A DNA stretch of 64,000 nt from Nocardioides potassii. GTDB taxonomy: Bacteria; Actinomycetota; Actinomycetes; Propionibacteriales; Nocardioidaceae. Positions 42,544 to 50,874 of the stretch are shown here, one piece after another. The notes under the pieces were generated by a model that saw nothing but the letters and a program-made list of their open reading frames with translations, was not told the DNA's origin and made no database searches. Position 1 is the stretch's first letter. Each line of letters begins with the position of its first letter. The stretch lies in the NCBI RefSeq assembly GCF_021648885.1, contig NZ_JAKJHZ010000003.1:186001-250000 (forward strand), read 5' to 3'. The position numbers and the translations under genes are program-made.

Positions 42544-43923
42544 TCAGTCCGGGAACGCTGTCAGTATGCGCCACCCCGTCGGTGCTCTGGCGTCGGAGAT
42601 GAGCACCACACGCACACCGGTGGGAATGTGAACAGTGCCGTCGCGCCCGATGCTGCGTCCTGTCGCGATGCCGAGATCCTCTTCCAGGGTCAGCTTTCCC
42701 GACGGGCGAGCTAGCCATTGCCGAATCTCGTCTTCTCGCCTTTGGATCACCCTCGAGATGAGGTGTTCGGCCTCGGACTCGTCCGCGAAGGTCGACGAAC
42801 GCTTGAGTCTCGGCCATCTCTCGAATCGTTGGAGCAGCTCGTCCGACGTCTTGCCGACGTGCAACTCGATCGTGTGGCCCGGCGGTACCTCGTGGTCCCT
42901 CAGCCAGCCGGTCTTCCTCGGGGGCAGCCATGCGCCCGGCTTCACAGCACCCACCTCGTTGCGGACCGGCGCACGCACGAAGCGCTGGACGCGCGAGCGC
43001 ACGACCGCGAGCTCGTCGCGCACTCGCTCGAGCCGCGAGACCGAGGCGGCGGCGCTGGCGCGGAGGGCCGTGAGGAGGGCGTAGAAGCGGGGAGCGTGCG
43101 AGCGCACCTTCGCGGCGGCTGCGGCGACCGATGCGGCGCCGCCGAGGCCGCCGGTGAGTCCGGTGACGAGGACGGAGATCGCGGCGCCCTCGACCACCAT
43201 CTGCGCCACCTCGGACAGCAGGGCGCGGGTGCGGTCGCGGGCCGCCTCGACCGCATCGGCGTACTCCTCGCACGCGTCCGCGAGGCCGGCCAGCTGCCAC
43301 GCGGTGTCGCCGATCAGGCGGCCGAGGTCGGTGAGGGCGTCGACGGCGAGAGGGACCTCGGGAGAGTGCTGTGCCTCGACGAAGGTGAGGGCGACGTCGA
43401 CGTGGTCGGCCAGCCCGGCAGTCGAGGCCGCAGCACGCCGCCAGGCGCCGGCGGCCGACCGGAGCAGCGACACGTCGGCGCCGGGCCAGACGAATCCCTC
43501 GAGCTGGTCGAGGATCCAGGCGTCGACGACCCCCAGCGACGGCTCCTGCGAGCCCAGGCTCGACGGGACCACAGGTGGTCGCACGCGGACGTACGCCGAG
43601 TCGTCGAGGTCATCGCCGACATAGCCGACAACGGATGCGCCAGCCCCGGCCTCGGCCGACGCGTGGTTGCGCCCGGTGGTGGCGAGCAGCCGGCCGGCGC
43701 CGATGAAGGCGTGCGTGAGGTCGGCCAGCGCCGCGACGGCCTCGCGCGCCCCTGCGTCGTACGCCTGAGCGAAGTCCGTGCTCGTCGCGTCGTTGCCCGC
43801 CATCCCGGCGGTCGGGACCAGGCGGTCCGCGAGCGCCAGGGTCAGCACCGCGCTGGTCTGGTTGGCCGCCGCGCAGGCGTCCGCCGCCCGGGTGAACCCG
43901 CCGCACTCCACGCTGATCCGCAC
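42544..43923 (-). CDS. Polymorphic toxin with C-terminal RNase A-like domain
   Basis: 459 residues from GTG 43923. The N-terminal ~95 residues (ISVECGGFTRAADACAAANQ onward) are helical and WXG-like; a helical middle (~95-320) includes a glycine-rich hydrophobic segment. The C-terminal ~125 residues carry PPGHTIELHVGKT near 351, SSTFADESEAEHLISRV and RILTAFP. This is the pattern of bacterial RNase A-like CdiA-CT toxins, in which the His of GHT and the Lys/His-Val-Gly-Lys segment are active-site candidates. No Sec signal is present, so export by a specialised pathway is implied. Neighbouring CdiI-like immunity gene supports a toxin role. Confidence 0.85.
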   Translation of the reverse strand: MRISVECGGFTRAADACAAANQTSAVLTLALADRLVPTAGMAGNDATSTDFAQAYDAGAREAVAALADLTHAFIGAGRLLATTGRNHASAEAGAGASVVGYVGDDLDDSAYVRVRPPVVPSSLGSQEPSLGVVDAWILDQLEGFVWPGADVSLLRSAAGAWRRAAASTAGLADHVDVALTFVEAQHSPEVPLAVDALTDLGRLIGDTAWQLAGLADACEEYADAVEAARDRTRALLSEVAQMVVEGAAISVLVTGLTGGLGGAASVAAAAAKVRSHAPRFYALLTALRASAAASVSRLERVRDELAVVRSRVQRFVRAPVRNEVGAVKPGAWLPPRKTGWLRDHEVPPGHTIELHVGKTSDELLQRFERWPRLKRSSTFADESEAEHLISRVIQRREDEIRQWLARPSGKLTLEEDLGIATGRSIGRDGTVHIPTGVRVVLISDARAPTGWRILTAFPD

Positions 43924-43970
43924 CCCACGACCCTCGCCAACGGAACGGTTGCGCGACCACCCCACCGGGA

Positions 43971-44005
43971 CGATCTGTGGACAACAGCGACCTATCCACA
44001 GATCG
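43971..44005. promoter_or_regulatory. 11-bp inverted repeat containing DnaA-box-like sequences
   Basis: CGATCTGTGGA (43971-43981) pairs perfectly with TCCACAGATCG (43995-44005) over a 13-base spacer. TGTGGACAA equals the reverse complement of the actinobacterial DnaA box TTGTCCACA, and CTATCCACA differs from TTATCCACA by one base. It lies in the divergent gap between the RNase-like toxin and the broken gene, so it may act as an operator. Confidence 0.55.
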
Positions 44006-44051
44006 CAGGAGCAACGTTTCCGACGCTGCGCGAGCCGGGCACCAGGTCCGC

Positions 44052-44543
44052 ATGACGCACTTCATCGGCTGCATCCAGGTCCGCCCGCCGCTCAACGAGG
44101 TCGAGCGCAGCCACCTGCTCGAGCTGCGCGACTCCAACCGCACCCTGCGTGGTACGCCGACGGGTCGCGGCGACACCGGTGTGCCGTTCGCCCGGATGGG
44201 GTGGGAGGTCTGCCACGACGGATGCTGCCTGCGGTAGGACGAGACGGGCGAGGACGCGAAGTGGATGGCGGAGACGCTCCAGTTCCTCGTCGAGCACCTG
44301 CTGCGTGCGGGTGCCAGGGCGGAGGGGCGACCGCGGTTCGACGGGTTCAGCTTCGACCACGTGCTCAGCGGGGCGGTGATCGGGCGCCGTCCCGGCGCGC
44401 GGACGACGTACGCCGTCACGGTGTCCGACAACGTCGTCACCGGCCGCACGGTGCCGTCGTACTGCCCCGGCACGTCCCGGCCGCGCGCCATGACCGGCGG
44501 GCGGCCGGCCAACGTGATCGAGCTGCGCCCACGCCGCGCATGA
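44052..44543 (+). pseudogene. Actinobacterial conserved protein interrupted by an in-frame TAG
   Basis: One reading frame runs from ATG 44052 to TGA 44543 except for TAG at 44235-44237, after CCLR and before DETGEDAKWM. Both halves read as a single protein (TLRGTPTGRGDTGVPFARMG before, FLVEHLLRAGARAEG and DHVLSGAVIGRRPGA after). The stop is one base from TGG (Trp), so a nonsense mutation or base-calling error are both possible. The family appears to be a small conserved actinobacterial protein of unknown function. Nothing suggests suppressor decoding. Confidence 0.78.
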
Positions 44544-44547
44544 CAGC

Positions 44548-45282
44548 ATGCGGCTCGTGGAGGCAGTGGTGCGCGGCGTCGGGTTCTCGCCCGTGAAAGG
44601 CATGCGGCACCTCGCCCTCGACCACGTCTACCTCGACCGGCTGGGCGCCGTCGGCGACCGGGCCTTCTGCGTCGTCGACCCGGCGGCACGCCGCGTGTTG
44701 AGGACCGTCCAGCACCCGTCGCTCATGACCATCACCGCGCAGCCGTACGACGACCAGCTCGCGCTGACGCTGCCGAGCGGGGAGCGCGCCGAGGGACCGG
44801 CCACCGCCAGCGGCGAGACGATCACCTGCGACTACTGGGGCCGTCAGGTGGCGCTGTCGCTGACCGCGGGACCGCATGCCGAGCTGATCTCCCGTCGGCT
44901 CGGGCACGACGAACGTCTCGCGCGGGCGCCACGCGGCGGGGTCGTGTTCGGCGATCCGGTCACGATCGTCACGACCGCCTCGCTGGAGGCGATGGGTGCG
45001 GACGCGGCGCGGTTCCGCGCGACCCTCCTGGTCGAGACGGACGAGCCGTGGGTCGAGGAATCCTGGCTGGGCAGGGAGGTCGAGGTCGGCGACGCCACGC
45101 TCCGCATCGGCGGCCCGGTCCCGCGGTGCGCGGTCATCGACCACCACCCGGAGACCGGTGAGAAGGACTCCCGACTGCTGAAGGATCTCGTGCGCGCCCG
45201 GCCGACCAACAAGGCCGGCGAGCCGATGTTCGGCGTCTACGCCACGGTCGACCGACCGGGGCGGGTGGCGGTCACGCGCTGA
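44548..45282 (+). CDS. MOSC-domain protein with N-terminal beta-barrel
   Basis: 244 residues. The N-terminal MOSC-associated barrel starts with GVGFSPVKGMRHLALDHVYL and GDRAFCVVDP. The MOSC core contains PCxx-type element IGGPVPRCAVIDHHPETGE, with the conserved Cys proposed to bind molybdenum cofactor sulfur. The tail MFGVYATV is typical. Predicted role is molybdenum-cofactor sulfur transfer or N-hydroxylated compound reduction with a partner. The stop overlaps the convergent WXG100-like gene by about 11 bases. Confidence 0.9.
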   Translation: MRLVEAVVRGVGFSPVKGMRHLALDHVYLDRLGAVGDRAFCVVDPAARRVLRTVQHPSLMTITAQPYDDQLALTLPSGERAEGPATASGETITCDYWGRQVALSLTAGPHAELISRRLGHDERLARAPRGGVVFGDPVTIVTTASLEAMGADAARFRATLLVETDEPWVEESWLGREVEVGDATLRIGGPVPRCAVIDHHPETGEKDSRLLKDLVRARPTNKAGEPMFGVYATVDRPGRVAVTR

Positions 45283-45568
45283 CCTGGCCCCACATCGCGA
45301 CGTTGGCCTCCACGGCTCGCGAGTAGGACTCGTCCGCGGCCGTGACGATCGATCGCAGACCGGCGAGCGCCGTGACCATCTCGGCGCACCGGTCGCGCCA
45401 GCCCTCGTGGGTCAGCGCGTGGGCGTCGGCGGAGCGGCCGGTCCAGGCCGTCCGCACCCGGTCCTGCGCCCGGTCGATCTCGCCGGCGATGCCGACGAGG
45501 TCGCGCTGGCAGGCGGCGAGCTCGGCCAGGGTCGCGCGCAGCTCGGCGAGGTCGACCTCGTAGGTCAC
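45272..45568 (-). CDS. WXG100-like small helical protein
   Basis: 98 residues from GTG 45568. It is all-helical with a central WTG (QDRVRTAWTGRSADAHALT) at the helix-turn-helix position of WXG100 proteins. No signal peptide. Its GTG overlaps the stop of the next similar gene (GTGA), so the two are coupled. Such pairs form helical heterodimers exported by type VII/ESX systems; no ESX ATPase lies in this window. Confidence 0.8.
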   Translation of the reverse strand: MTYEVDLAELRATLAELAACQRDLVGIAGEIDRAQDRVRTAWTGRSADAHALTHEGWRDRCAEMVTALAGLRSIVTAADESYSRAVEANVAMWGQVSA

Positions 45569-45882
45569 GACGCCCGCTCCTCGACCCGTCGCGTGGCCCC
45601 GGCAGAGGCGACGTCGGCACCGACGAGGTCGGCACGGGCCAGGTCGAGCGCCTGCGCCGCTGCGGCGAGATCGTCGACCACGGCGGCGGTGGCCCGGCTC
45701 CACTCCTCCCACCTCTCGCGGAACGCGTCCGCGGCACTGCCGCGCCACGAGGCGAGGACTGCCTCGATCGAGTGATCGGCCCGGCGGCGGCGGGCGTCGA
45801 GGTCCTCGAGCCGGTCGCGCAGGTCGGCGGTGGAGGCGGCGTGGTCGGCCGGGTGGAGGGAGACGGTGCCCGAGAGGATCAT
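45565..45882 (-). CDS. WXG100-like small helical protein
   Basis: 105 residues from ATG 45882. Central WRG (IEAVLASWRGSAADAFRERW) sits between two amphipathic helices, the WXG100 layout. It precedes and is coupled to the second WXG100-like gene, suggesting a heterodimer. An AGGAT element is nine bases upstream of the ATG. It may be an export partner for the nearby RNase-like toxin, but that link is inference. Confidence 0.8.
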   Translation of the reverse strand: MILSGTVSLHPADHAASTADLRDRLEDLDARRRRADHSIEAVLASWRGSAADAFRERWEEWSRATAAVVDDLAAAAQALDLARADLVGADVASAGATRRVEERAS

Positions 45883-46008
45883 GCGTCGATCCTGACGTCT
45901 GCGCGACCTTGGCGGCAGCCCCGACGGGTGATCTGTGGAGGACCCGCCGTCCGTCGTGCGGTCTAGGGTGGTGCGGGACTCACCCCCTGCCCGTCTCGGA
46001 GGCACCTC

Positions 46009-47385
46009 GTGGACACCATGGACCCGGTCTACGGCTCCGGCACGCTGCTGCTCATCGCAGCGCTCGCCGTCGCCGTCCTGCTCGTCCTCATCATCGCGCT
46101 GCGCATGCACGCCTTCGTGGCGCTGGTGCTCGTCAGCTTCGGCACCGCGATCGCCGCCGGCGTACCCCTCGCCGACGTCCCGACGATCTCGATCGCCGCG
46201 TTCGGCAGCACGCTCGGCACCGTCGCGCTCCTGGTCGGGCTGGGGGTGATGATCGGCCGGCTGCTGGAGGTGACCGGGGGAGCCCAGGTGCTCGCCGACA
46301 CGTTGGTGAGCCGGTTCGGCGAGAAGCGCGCCCCGCTGGCCCTCGGGGTCGCGGCGCTCCTCTTCGGACTGCCGATCTTCTTCGACGCCGGGCTCGTCGT
46401 GTTCCTGCCGATCATCTTCGCGGTCGCCAAGCGCTTCGGCGGCTCCGTCCTGATGTACGCCCTACCTGCGGCGGGTGCGTTCGCCGCCATGCACGCGATC
46501 GTGCCGCCCCACCCCGGCCCGGTCACCGCCGCGACCGAGCTCGGCGCCAGCATCGGCCTGACCCTGCTCGTGGGCGTCGTCGTGGCGGTCGTCGCGTGGT
46601 TCGTCGGGGTCTACGTCGTGACCACCGCGTGGCTCGGCAAGGTGCACGTCCCGATCAACGACTCGGTGCTCACCGGCGGGCGCGAAGCCGAGCACGAGGA
46701 CCCGCCCGGCTTCGGCCACGTCCTCGGCATCCTGCTGCTGCCGCTGGTGCTGATCGGCGCCAACACGGTGCTGACCACGCTCCGCGCCAACGGCACGGTC
46801 GCCGAGGAGGGTGGGCTGGTCGACGCGCTCATCTTCATCGGGCAGACGCCGGTCGCGCTGCTGATCGCGCTGCTCGTGGCGACGTACACCCTGGCCGTGC
46901 GGCGCTACCCGCGCGGTGAGGTCGAGACGCTGCTCAACGACTCGCTCGGCCCGATCTGCGCGATCATCCTGATCACTGGCGCGGGCGGGATGTTCGGAGG
47001 CGTGCTGCGCTACAGCGGCATCGGCGCAGCGCTGTCCGACTCCCTCGCCGACCTCGGGCTGCCGCTGATCGTGTCGGCCTTCGTGATCGCCACGATCCTG
47101 CGCGTCGCCCAGGGGTCGGCCACCGTCGCGCTGACGACGACCGCCGGACTGATCTCGGCCGGGGTCGCCGACGCCGCCCCGTCCTCGCTCCAGCTGGTCG
47201 CCCTCGTGCTCGCGATCGCCGCCGGCGCCACCGTGCTGTCGCACGTCAACGACTCCGGCTTCTGGCTGGTTGGCCGGTTCTTCGGCATGGACGTGAAGAC
47301 GACGCTGCGGACGTGGACCGTGCTGGAGACGACCCTCGGTCTGTCCATCTTCGTGCTCGCCCTGGGCGTCTGGGCGGTCGGGTGA
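46009..47385 (+). CDS. gntP: Gluconate:H+ symporter, GntP family
   Basis: 458 residues from GTG 46009, with GGAGG six bases upstream; ATG 46018 is less well placed. About twelve hydrophobic helices span the protein. Family elements include GLPIFFDAGLVVFLPIIF near residue 120, MHAIVPPHPGPVTAA near 163 and AAGATVLSHVNDSGFWLV near 410. It imports gluconate or a related sugar acid using the proton gradient. Its stop overlaps the gluconokinase start by GTGA, which strongly supports gluconate as substrate. Confidence 0.94.
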   Translation: MDTMDPVYGSGTLLLIAALAVAVLLVLIIALRMHAFVALVLVSFGTAIAAGVPLADVPTISIAAFGSTLGTVALLVGLGVMIGRLLEVTGGAQVLADTLVSRFGEKRAPLALGVAALLFGLPIFFDAGLVVFLPIIFAVAKRFGGSVLMYALPAAGAFAAMHAIVPPHPGPVTAATELGASIGLTLLVGVVVAVVAWFVGVYVVTTAWLGKVHVPINDSVLTGGREAEHEDPPGFGHVLGILLLPLVLIGANTVLTTLRANGTVAEEGGLVDALIFIGQTPVALLIALLVATYTLAVRRYPRGEVETLLNDSLGPICAIILITGAGGMFGGVLRYSGIGAALSDSLADLGLPLIVSAFVIATILRVAQGSATVALTTTAGLISAGVADAAPSSLQLVALVLAIAAGATVLSHVNDSGFWLVGRFFGMDVKTTLRTWTVLETTLGLSIFVLALGVWAVG

Positions 47386-47882
47386 CGCTCCACCTCGTCT
47401 TCATGGGAGTCTCCGGGTCGGGGAAGTCGACGGTCGCGACCGCTGTGCAGGCGCGACTGGGCTGGGAGCTGGCCGAAGGAGACGACTTCCACCCGCCCGA
47501 GAACGTGCGGAAGATGAGTGAGGGCACCCCCCTCACCGACGCCGACCGCTGGGGCTGGTTGGAGTCGCTGGCCGCGTGGACCGCGGAGCGCGACGCGAGG
47601 GGCGAGCCGACGATCATCACGTGCAGCGCGCTCCGGGAGGTCTACCGCGACGTGCTCCGGCGCGGTGGCGAGGGCACCTTCTTCGTGCACTGCACCGGCG
47701 ACAAGTACCTGCTGATCGAGCGGATGAACGCCCGCGAGCACTTCATGCCGCCGAGCCTGCTGGAGTCGCAGCTCGACACGCTCGAGCCGCTGCTGGACGA
47801 CGAGGACGGGATGGACGTCGACATCGCGCTGCCGGTTGACGCGATCGTCGACCGGGTGCTGGCGCGGCTCGACCTGGTGTGA
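47382..47882 (+). CDS. gntK: Gluconokinase
   Basis: 166 residues from GTG 47382. P-loop GVSGSGKST lies near residue 10; EGDDFHPPENVRKMSEGTPL is the gluconate-binding region, and TCSALREVYRDVLR, HCTGDKYLLIERM and MPPSLLESQLDTLE follow as in the thermoresistant gluconokinase family. It phosphorylates gluconate to 6-phosphogluconate for the pentose-phosphate pathway. Coupled to gntP. Its stop directly abuts the convergent tspO stop. Confidence 0.95.
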   Translation: MTLHLVFMGVSGSGKSTVATAVQARLGWELAEGDDFHPPENVRKMSEGTPLTDADRWGWLESLAAWTAERDARGEPTIITCSALREVYRDVLRRGGEGTFFVHCTGDKYLLIERMNAREHFMPPSLLESQLDTLEPLLDDEDGMDVDIALPVDAIVDRVLARLDLV

Positions 47883-48374
47883 TCAGTTCAGGACGACGAT
47901 GCCCGCGTTGAGCGCGGTCGCGAAGCAGACCCACGCGAGGTAGGGCACCAGCAGCCAGGCTGCGGCCCGCGAGCGCCGCCACGACCAGGCGATGAGCAGC
48001 GCGATCGACGCCAGGAGCACCACGATCTCGACCAGCGCGACGGTGTAGAGGTCGGCTGCGAAGAACAGCGGAGTCCACAGCAGGTTGAGCACGAGCTGGA
48101 CGGCCCACAGCCACATCACCCGGTCCCACCCGCCGGCACGCCACAGCAGCCATCCCGCCACGCCGATCATCAGGTAGAGCACCGACCAGACCGGACCGAA
48201 CAGCCACGACGGCGGTGCGTAGGGCGGCAGGTCCAGCGCGCGGTACGTCGCCTGCGAGCCCGCCGCGGCCAGCCCACCGACGCCCGCCACCACGACGACC
48301 GCCAGCAGGAACGGCAGCAGCGTCACCCAGGTGCGGGCGGGCGGCACGACGGAGGCGTCCCGGGACGTGTTCAT
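47883..48374 (-). CDS. tspO: TspO/MBR-family membrane protein
   Basis: 163 residues with five membrane helices. Family motifs are DLPPYAPPSWLFGPVWSVLY near residues 47-66, GVAGWLLWRAGG, LNLLWTPLFF and the last helix LAWVCFATALNAGIVVLN. TspO proteins bind porphyrins and other hydrophobic ligands; transport or sensor role varies. The gene ends exactly where gntK ends on the other strand. Start ATG 48374. Confidence 0.94.
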   Translation of the reverse strand: MNTSRDASVVPPARTWVTLLPFLLAVVVVAGVGGLAAAGSQATYRALDLPPYAPPSWLFGPVWSVLYLMIGVAGWLLWRAGGWDRVMWLWAVQLVLNLLWTPLFFAADLYTVALVEIVVLLASIALLIAWSWRRSRAAAWLLVPYLAWVCFATALNAGIVVLN

Positions 48375-48404
48375 GTCTCCATCATGCCGATCCGCACCAC
48401 GACG

Positions 48405-49976
48405 TCAGGCCGGGCGGCGGACCATCAGCACCGCGTCCGCCACCGCGATCTCCTCACCGGTGTGCGGGTGGAGCTGCGTGCGCGGACGCGACTCGCACAC
48501 CTCGATCACGAAGCCGTCCGGCACCGCCGGCAGCAGCTCCTCGGCGGTGAACATGAACGACGTGTGCCCGTGCCGCAGGCCGGTCTTGAGGTCTTCCGGG
48601 TGGTGCCCGACCACGAGCAGCGTGCCACCGGGCGCGACCGCGGCAGCGAGTCGTCGTACGACGTCCGGCATCCGGCCGTCGGGCAGGTGGAAGAAGTGCG
48701 ACGTGACCAGGTCCCACGTCTCACCGGCGGCGTCGAAGGTCCGTACGTCGACCCGGCGGGTCTCGATCCGCTCGGCCACCCCCGCCTCCGCGGCGTGCTC
48801 CGAGACCCGCGCGAGGGCGGCGTCGGCGAAGTCGACCGCCGTCACCTCCCAGCCCTGCTGGGCCAGCCAGATCGCGTCGCCGCCCTCCCCGCAGCCGATG
48901 TCGATCGCCCGCCCGGGCGTCAGCGACGGCGCCTCCGCCGCGAGCTGGACGTTCACCCGACCGCTCCACACCCGGTCACCCGAGTAGCGCTCCTCCCAGG
49001 CGGGCCGCTCGAAGAAGCCGTCGCGCCGGGCCTGCACCGCACGCATCGCGTCGGCGGAGGCGAGCTCGGCGTTGATCCACGCGCCCACGCGGGTGCCGTG
49101 GGCCGCCGAGGCGACGAGGATCATCGCGACATCGGTGGCGTTGCCGGCCGCGAAGATGCCGGGCACCGAGGTCGCTCCGGTGTTCGGCTCGACCTCGATC
49201 ACCGAGCCGAACGCGGTCCCGTTCATCTCGAAGGGCTTCGGCTCGATGCCCATGGGCCCGAGGAAGTCGGCGCGGACGTGCGGCTTCGACGCCACCACGA
49301 TCGCGTCGCGCTCGAGGACCGACCCGTCGGCGAGCCGCAGCCCGACCAGCGCATCGCCGTCCACCACGACCTCCTGCGGCGTGCCGTGCGCGAACCGGAC
49401 ACCGATCGCACCGAGCTTCTCCATCTCCTCGTCGGGCAGCTCGACGCCGTCGTGCACGACGACCACCACGTCGTCGGAGAGCTGGCGGAACAGGAGCGCC
49501 TGGTGGCCCGCCATCGGCGTGGTCGCAAGGACGGCGATGGCGCCGTCGCGCACCTCCCACCCGTGGCAGTAGGGGCAGTGCAGGACGTCCTTCCCCCATC
49601 GCTCCGCCAGCCCCGGCACGTCGGGCAGCTCGTCGACGACCCCACCGGTGACGAGCACCCGACGTGCCCGCACGCGCCGGCCGCCGTCGGTCGTGACCAG
49701 GAAGTCGTCGACCTCGCCGGACAGGCCGACGACGCGGTCGGCCAGCACCTCGACGCCGTACGACGCCACCTCGGCGCGGCCGACCTCGAGCAGCTCGAGC
49801 GGGTCGACGCCCTCACGGCCCAGGTAGTTGTGGGCGTGGCCGGCGGGGGCGTTGCGCGGCTCGCCGGCGTCGATGACCAGCACCGACCGCCTCGACCGGC
49901 CGAGAGCCATCGCCCCGCTCAGCCCGGCCACGCCGCCGCCGACCACCACCACGTCGTACATCTCGTTCGTCTCCAT
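48405..49976 (-). CDS. Fused FAD/NAD(P)-oxidoreductase (TrxR-like) and class I methyltransferase
   Basis: 523 residues from ATG 49976; ATG 49961 with GGAG upstream is an alternative. Residues ~6-320 are a thioredoxin-reductase-like flavoprotein: VVVVGGGVAGL, ALGRSRRSVLVIDAG, the redox-like CPYCHG near 138, and PGIFAAGNATD. Residues ~335-520 are a SAM methyltransferase with IDIGCGEGGDAIWLAQQG and VAPGGTLLVVGH. Such bifunctional proteins are known in actinobacteria; the redox partner and methyl acceptor are unknown. It diverges from an XRE-cupin regulator that may respond to the product or substrate. Confidence 0.9.
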   Translation of the reverse strand: METNEMYDVVVVGGGVAGLSGAMALGRSRRSVLVIDAGEPRNAPAGHAHNYLGREGVDPLELLEVGRAEVASYGVEVLADRVVGLSGEVDDFLVTTDGGRRVRARRVLVTGGVVDELPDVPGLAERWGKDVLHCPYCHGWEVRDGAIAVLATTPMAGHQALLFRQLSDDVVVVVHDGVELPDEEMEKLGAIGVRFAHGTPQEVVVDGDALVGLRLADGSVLERDAIVVASKPHVRADFLGPMGIEPKPFEMNGTAFGSVIEVEPNTGATSVPGIFAAGNATDVAMILVASAAHGTRVGAWINAELASADAMRAVQARRDGFFERPAWEERYSGDRVWSGRVNVQLAAEAPSLTPGRAIDIGCGEGGDAIWLAQQGWEVTAVDFADAALARVSEHAAEAGVAERIETRRVDVRTFDAAGETWDLVTSHFFHLPDGRMPDVVRRLAAAVAPGGTLLVVGHHPEDLKTGLRHGHTSFMFTAEELLPAVPDGFVIEVCESRPRTQLHPHTGEEIAVADAVLMVRRPA

Positions 49977-50005
49977 GACCCGAGCATGCGACGGGGTTCG
50001 CATGA

Positions 50006-50035
50006 TTGACAAACATTCTTGCTGGAATGACAAAC
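50006..50035. promoter_or_regulatory. Direct repeat TGACAAAC x2 in the divergent promoter region
   Basis: TGACAAAC is repeated at 50007-50014 and 50028-50035, exactly 21 bases apart (two helical turns), so both face the same side of DNA. The first copy is part of TTGACA, a -35-like hexamer for the rightward gene. The stretch is AT-rich relative to the surroundings. It is a candidate operator for the XRE-cupin protein. Confidence 0.5.
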
Positions 50036-50043
50036 TGCGCTCC

Positions 50044-50604
50044 ATGGACGACGAATCGGTGCTGCGTGGCGTCGGTCCGCGGCTGCGCCAGCTCCGCCTC
50101 GAACGGGAGGCGACGCTGACCGACCTCGCGGAGGAGACCGGCATCTCGGTGAGCACGCTGTCGCGGCTCGAGTCCGGGCAACGCAAGCCGACCCTCGAGC
50201 TGCTGCTACCCCTGGCACGCGCACACCGCGTCGCCCTCGACGAGCTCGTCGACGCCCCCGAGACCGGCGACCCGCGGATCCGCTCCAAGCCCGTCGTCCG
50301 GCACGGGCGCACCTTCATCTCGCTCACCCGCCGACCCGGTGGGCTGCAGTCCTTCAAGATGATCATGCCGGTCGACGACGACCCCGGCCCGTCGCTGAAG
50401 ACCCACGAGGGCTACGAGTGGCTCTACGTGCTGAGCGGCAGGGTACGGCTCATCCTCGGCACCAAGGACCTGCTGCTCGGCCCCGGCGAGGTCGTCGAGT
50501 TCGACACCCGCACGCCCCACTGGGTCGGCAACCCTGGACCGGTCCCGGCCGAGGTCCTGGCGATCTTCGGCCCCCAGGGGGAGCGGATGCACGTCCGGTC
50601 CTGA
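50044..50604 (+). CDS. XRE-family regulator with C-terminal cupin sensor
   Basis: 186 residues from ATG 50044; an in-frame ATG at 50002 exists but would put the direct repeats inside the gene. The helix-turn-helix is at ~12-65 (LRLEREATLTDLAEETGI, STLSRLESGQRKPTLELLL). The cupin domain ~105-180 has LKTHEGYEWLYVLSGRVRLI and LLLGPGEVVEFDTRTPHWVG, with the motif-1 and motif-2 His residues. Such proteins bind a small metabolite and repress neighbours. Divergent position implies it controls the flavoprotein/methyltransferase and itself. Confidence 0.9.
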   Translation: MDDESVLRGVGPRLRQLRLEREATLTDLAEETGISVSTLSRLESGQRKPTLELLLPLARAHRVALDELVDAPETGDPRIRSKPVVRHGRTFISLTRRPGGLQSFKMIMPVDDDPGPSLKTHEGYEWLYVLSGRVRLILGTKDLLLGPGEVVEFDTRTPHWVGNPGPVPAEVLAIFGPQGERMHVRS

Positions 50605-50646
50605 AGGGTGACGCCGGTCTTGTGGCGGGGTGGCACGGTGGTGGCC

Positions 50647-50859
50647 ATGACGATCCGCACCGGCACCAACGTGAAGTGGAAGTGGGGCTCGTCGTGGGCC
50701 GAGGGCAAGGTCACCGAGGTGCACCACGACGACGTCTCCCGCACGACCAAGGGCGAGAAGATCACCCGGCACGGCAGCGACGACGACCCGGCCTACGTCA
50801 TCGAGCAGGAGGACGGCACCACCGTCCTCAAGCTGCAGAGCGAAGTGCAAAAGGCCTGA
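50647..50859 (+). CDS. DUF2945/hypervirulence-associated Tudor-like small protein
   Basis: 70 residues from ATG 50647. TNVKWKWGSSWAEGKVTEVH, GSDDDPAYVIEQEDG and VLKLQSEV are the family pattern, a short beta-barrel typical of DUF2945. Length is full for the family. Function is not established. It follows the XRE-cupin gene by 42 bases and may be cotranscribed. Confidence 0.88.
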   Translation: MTIRTGTNVKWKWGSSWAEGKVTEVHHDDVSRTTKGEKITRHGSDDDPAYVIEQEDGTTVLKLQSEVQKA

Positions 50860-50874
50860 TGAAGGCCTGAGGCC

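Noticed and set aside
43971..44005. Replication origin
   Set aside because: Only two DnaA-box-like sequences and no dnaA/dnaN context or AT-rich unwinding region.
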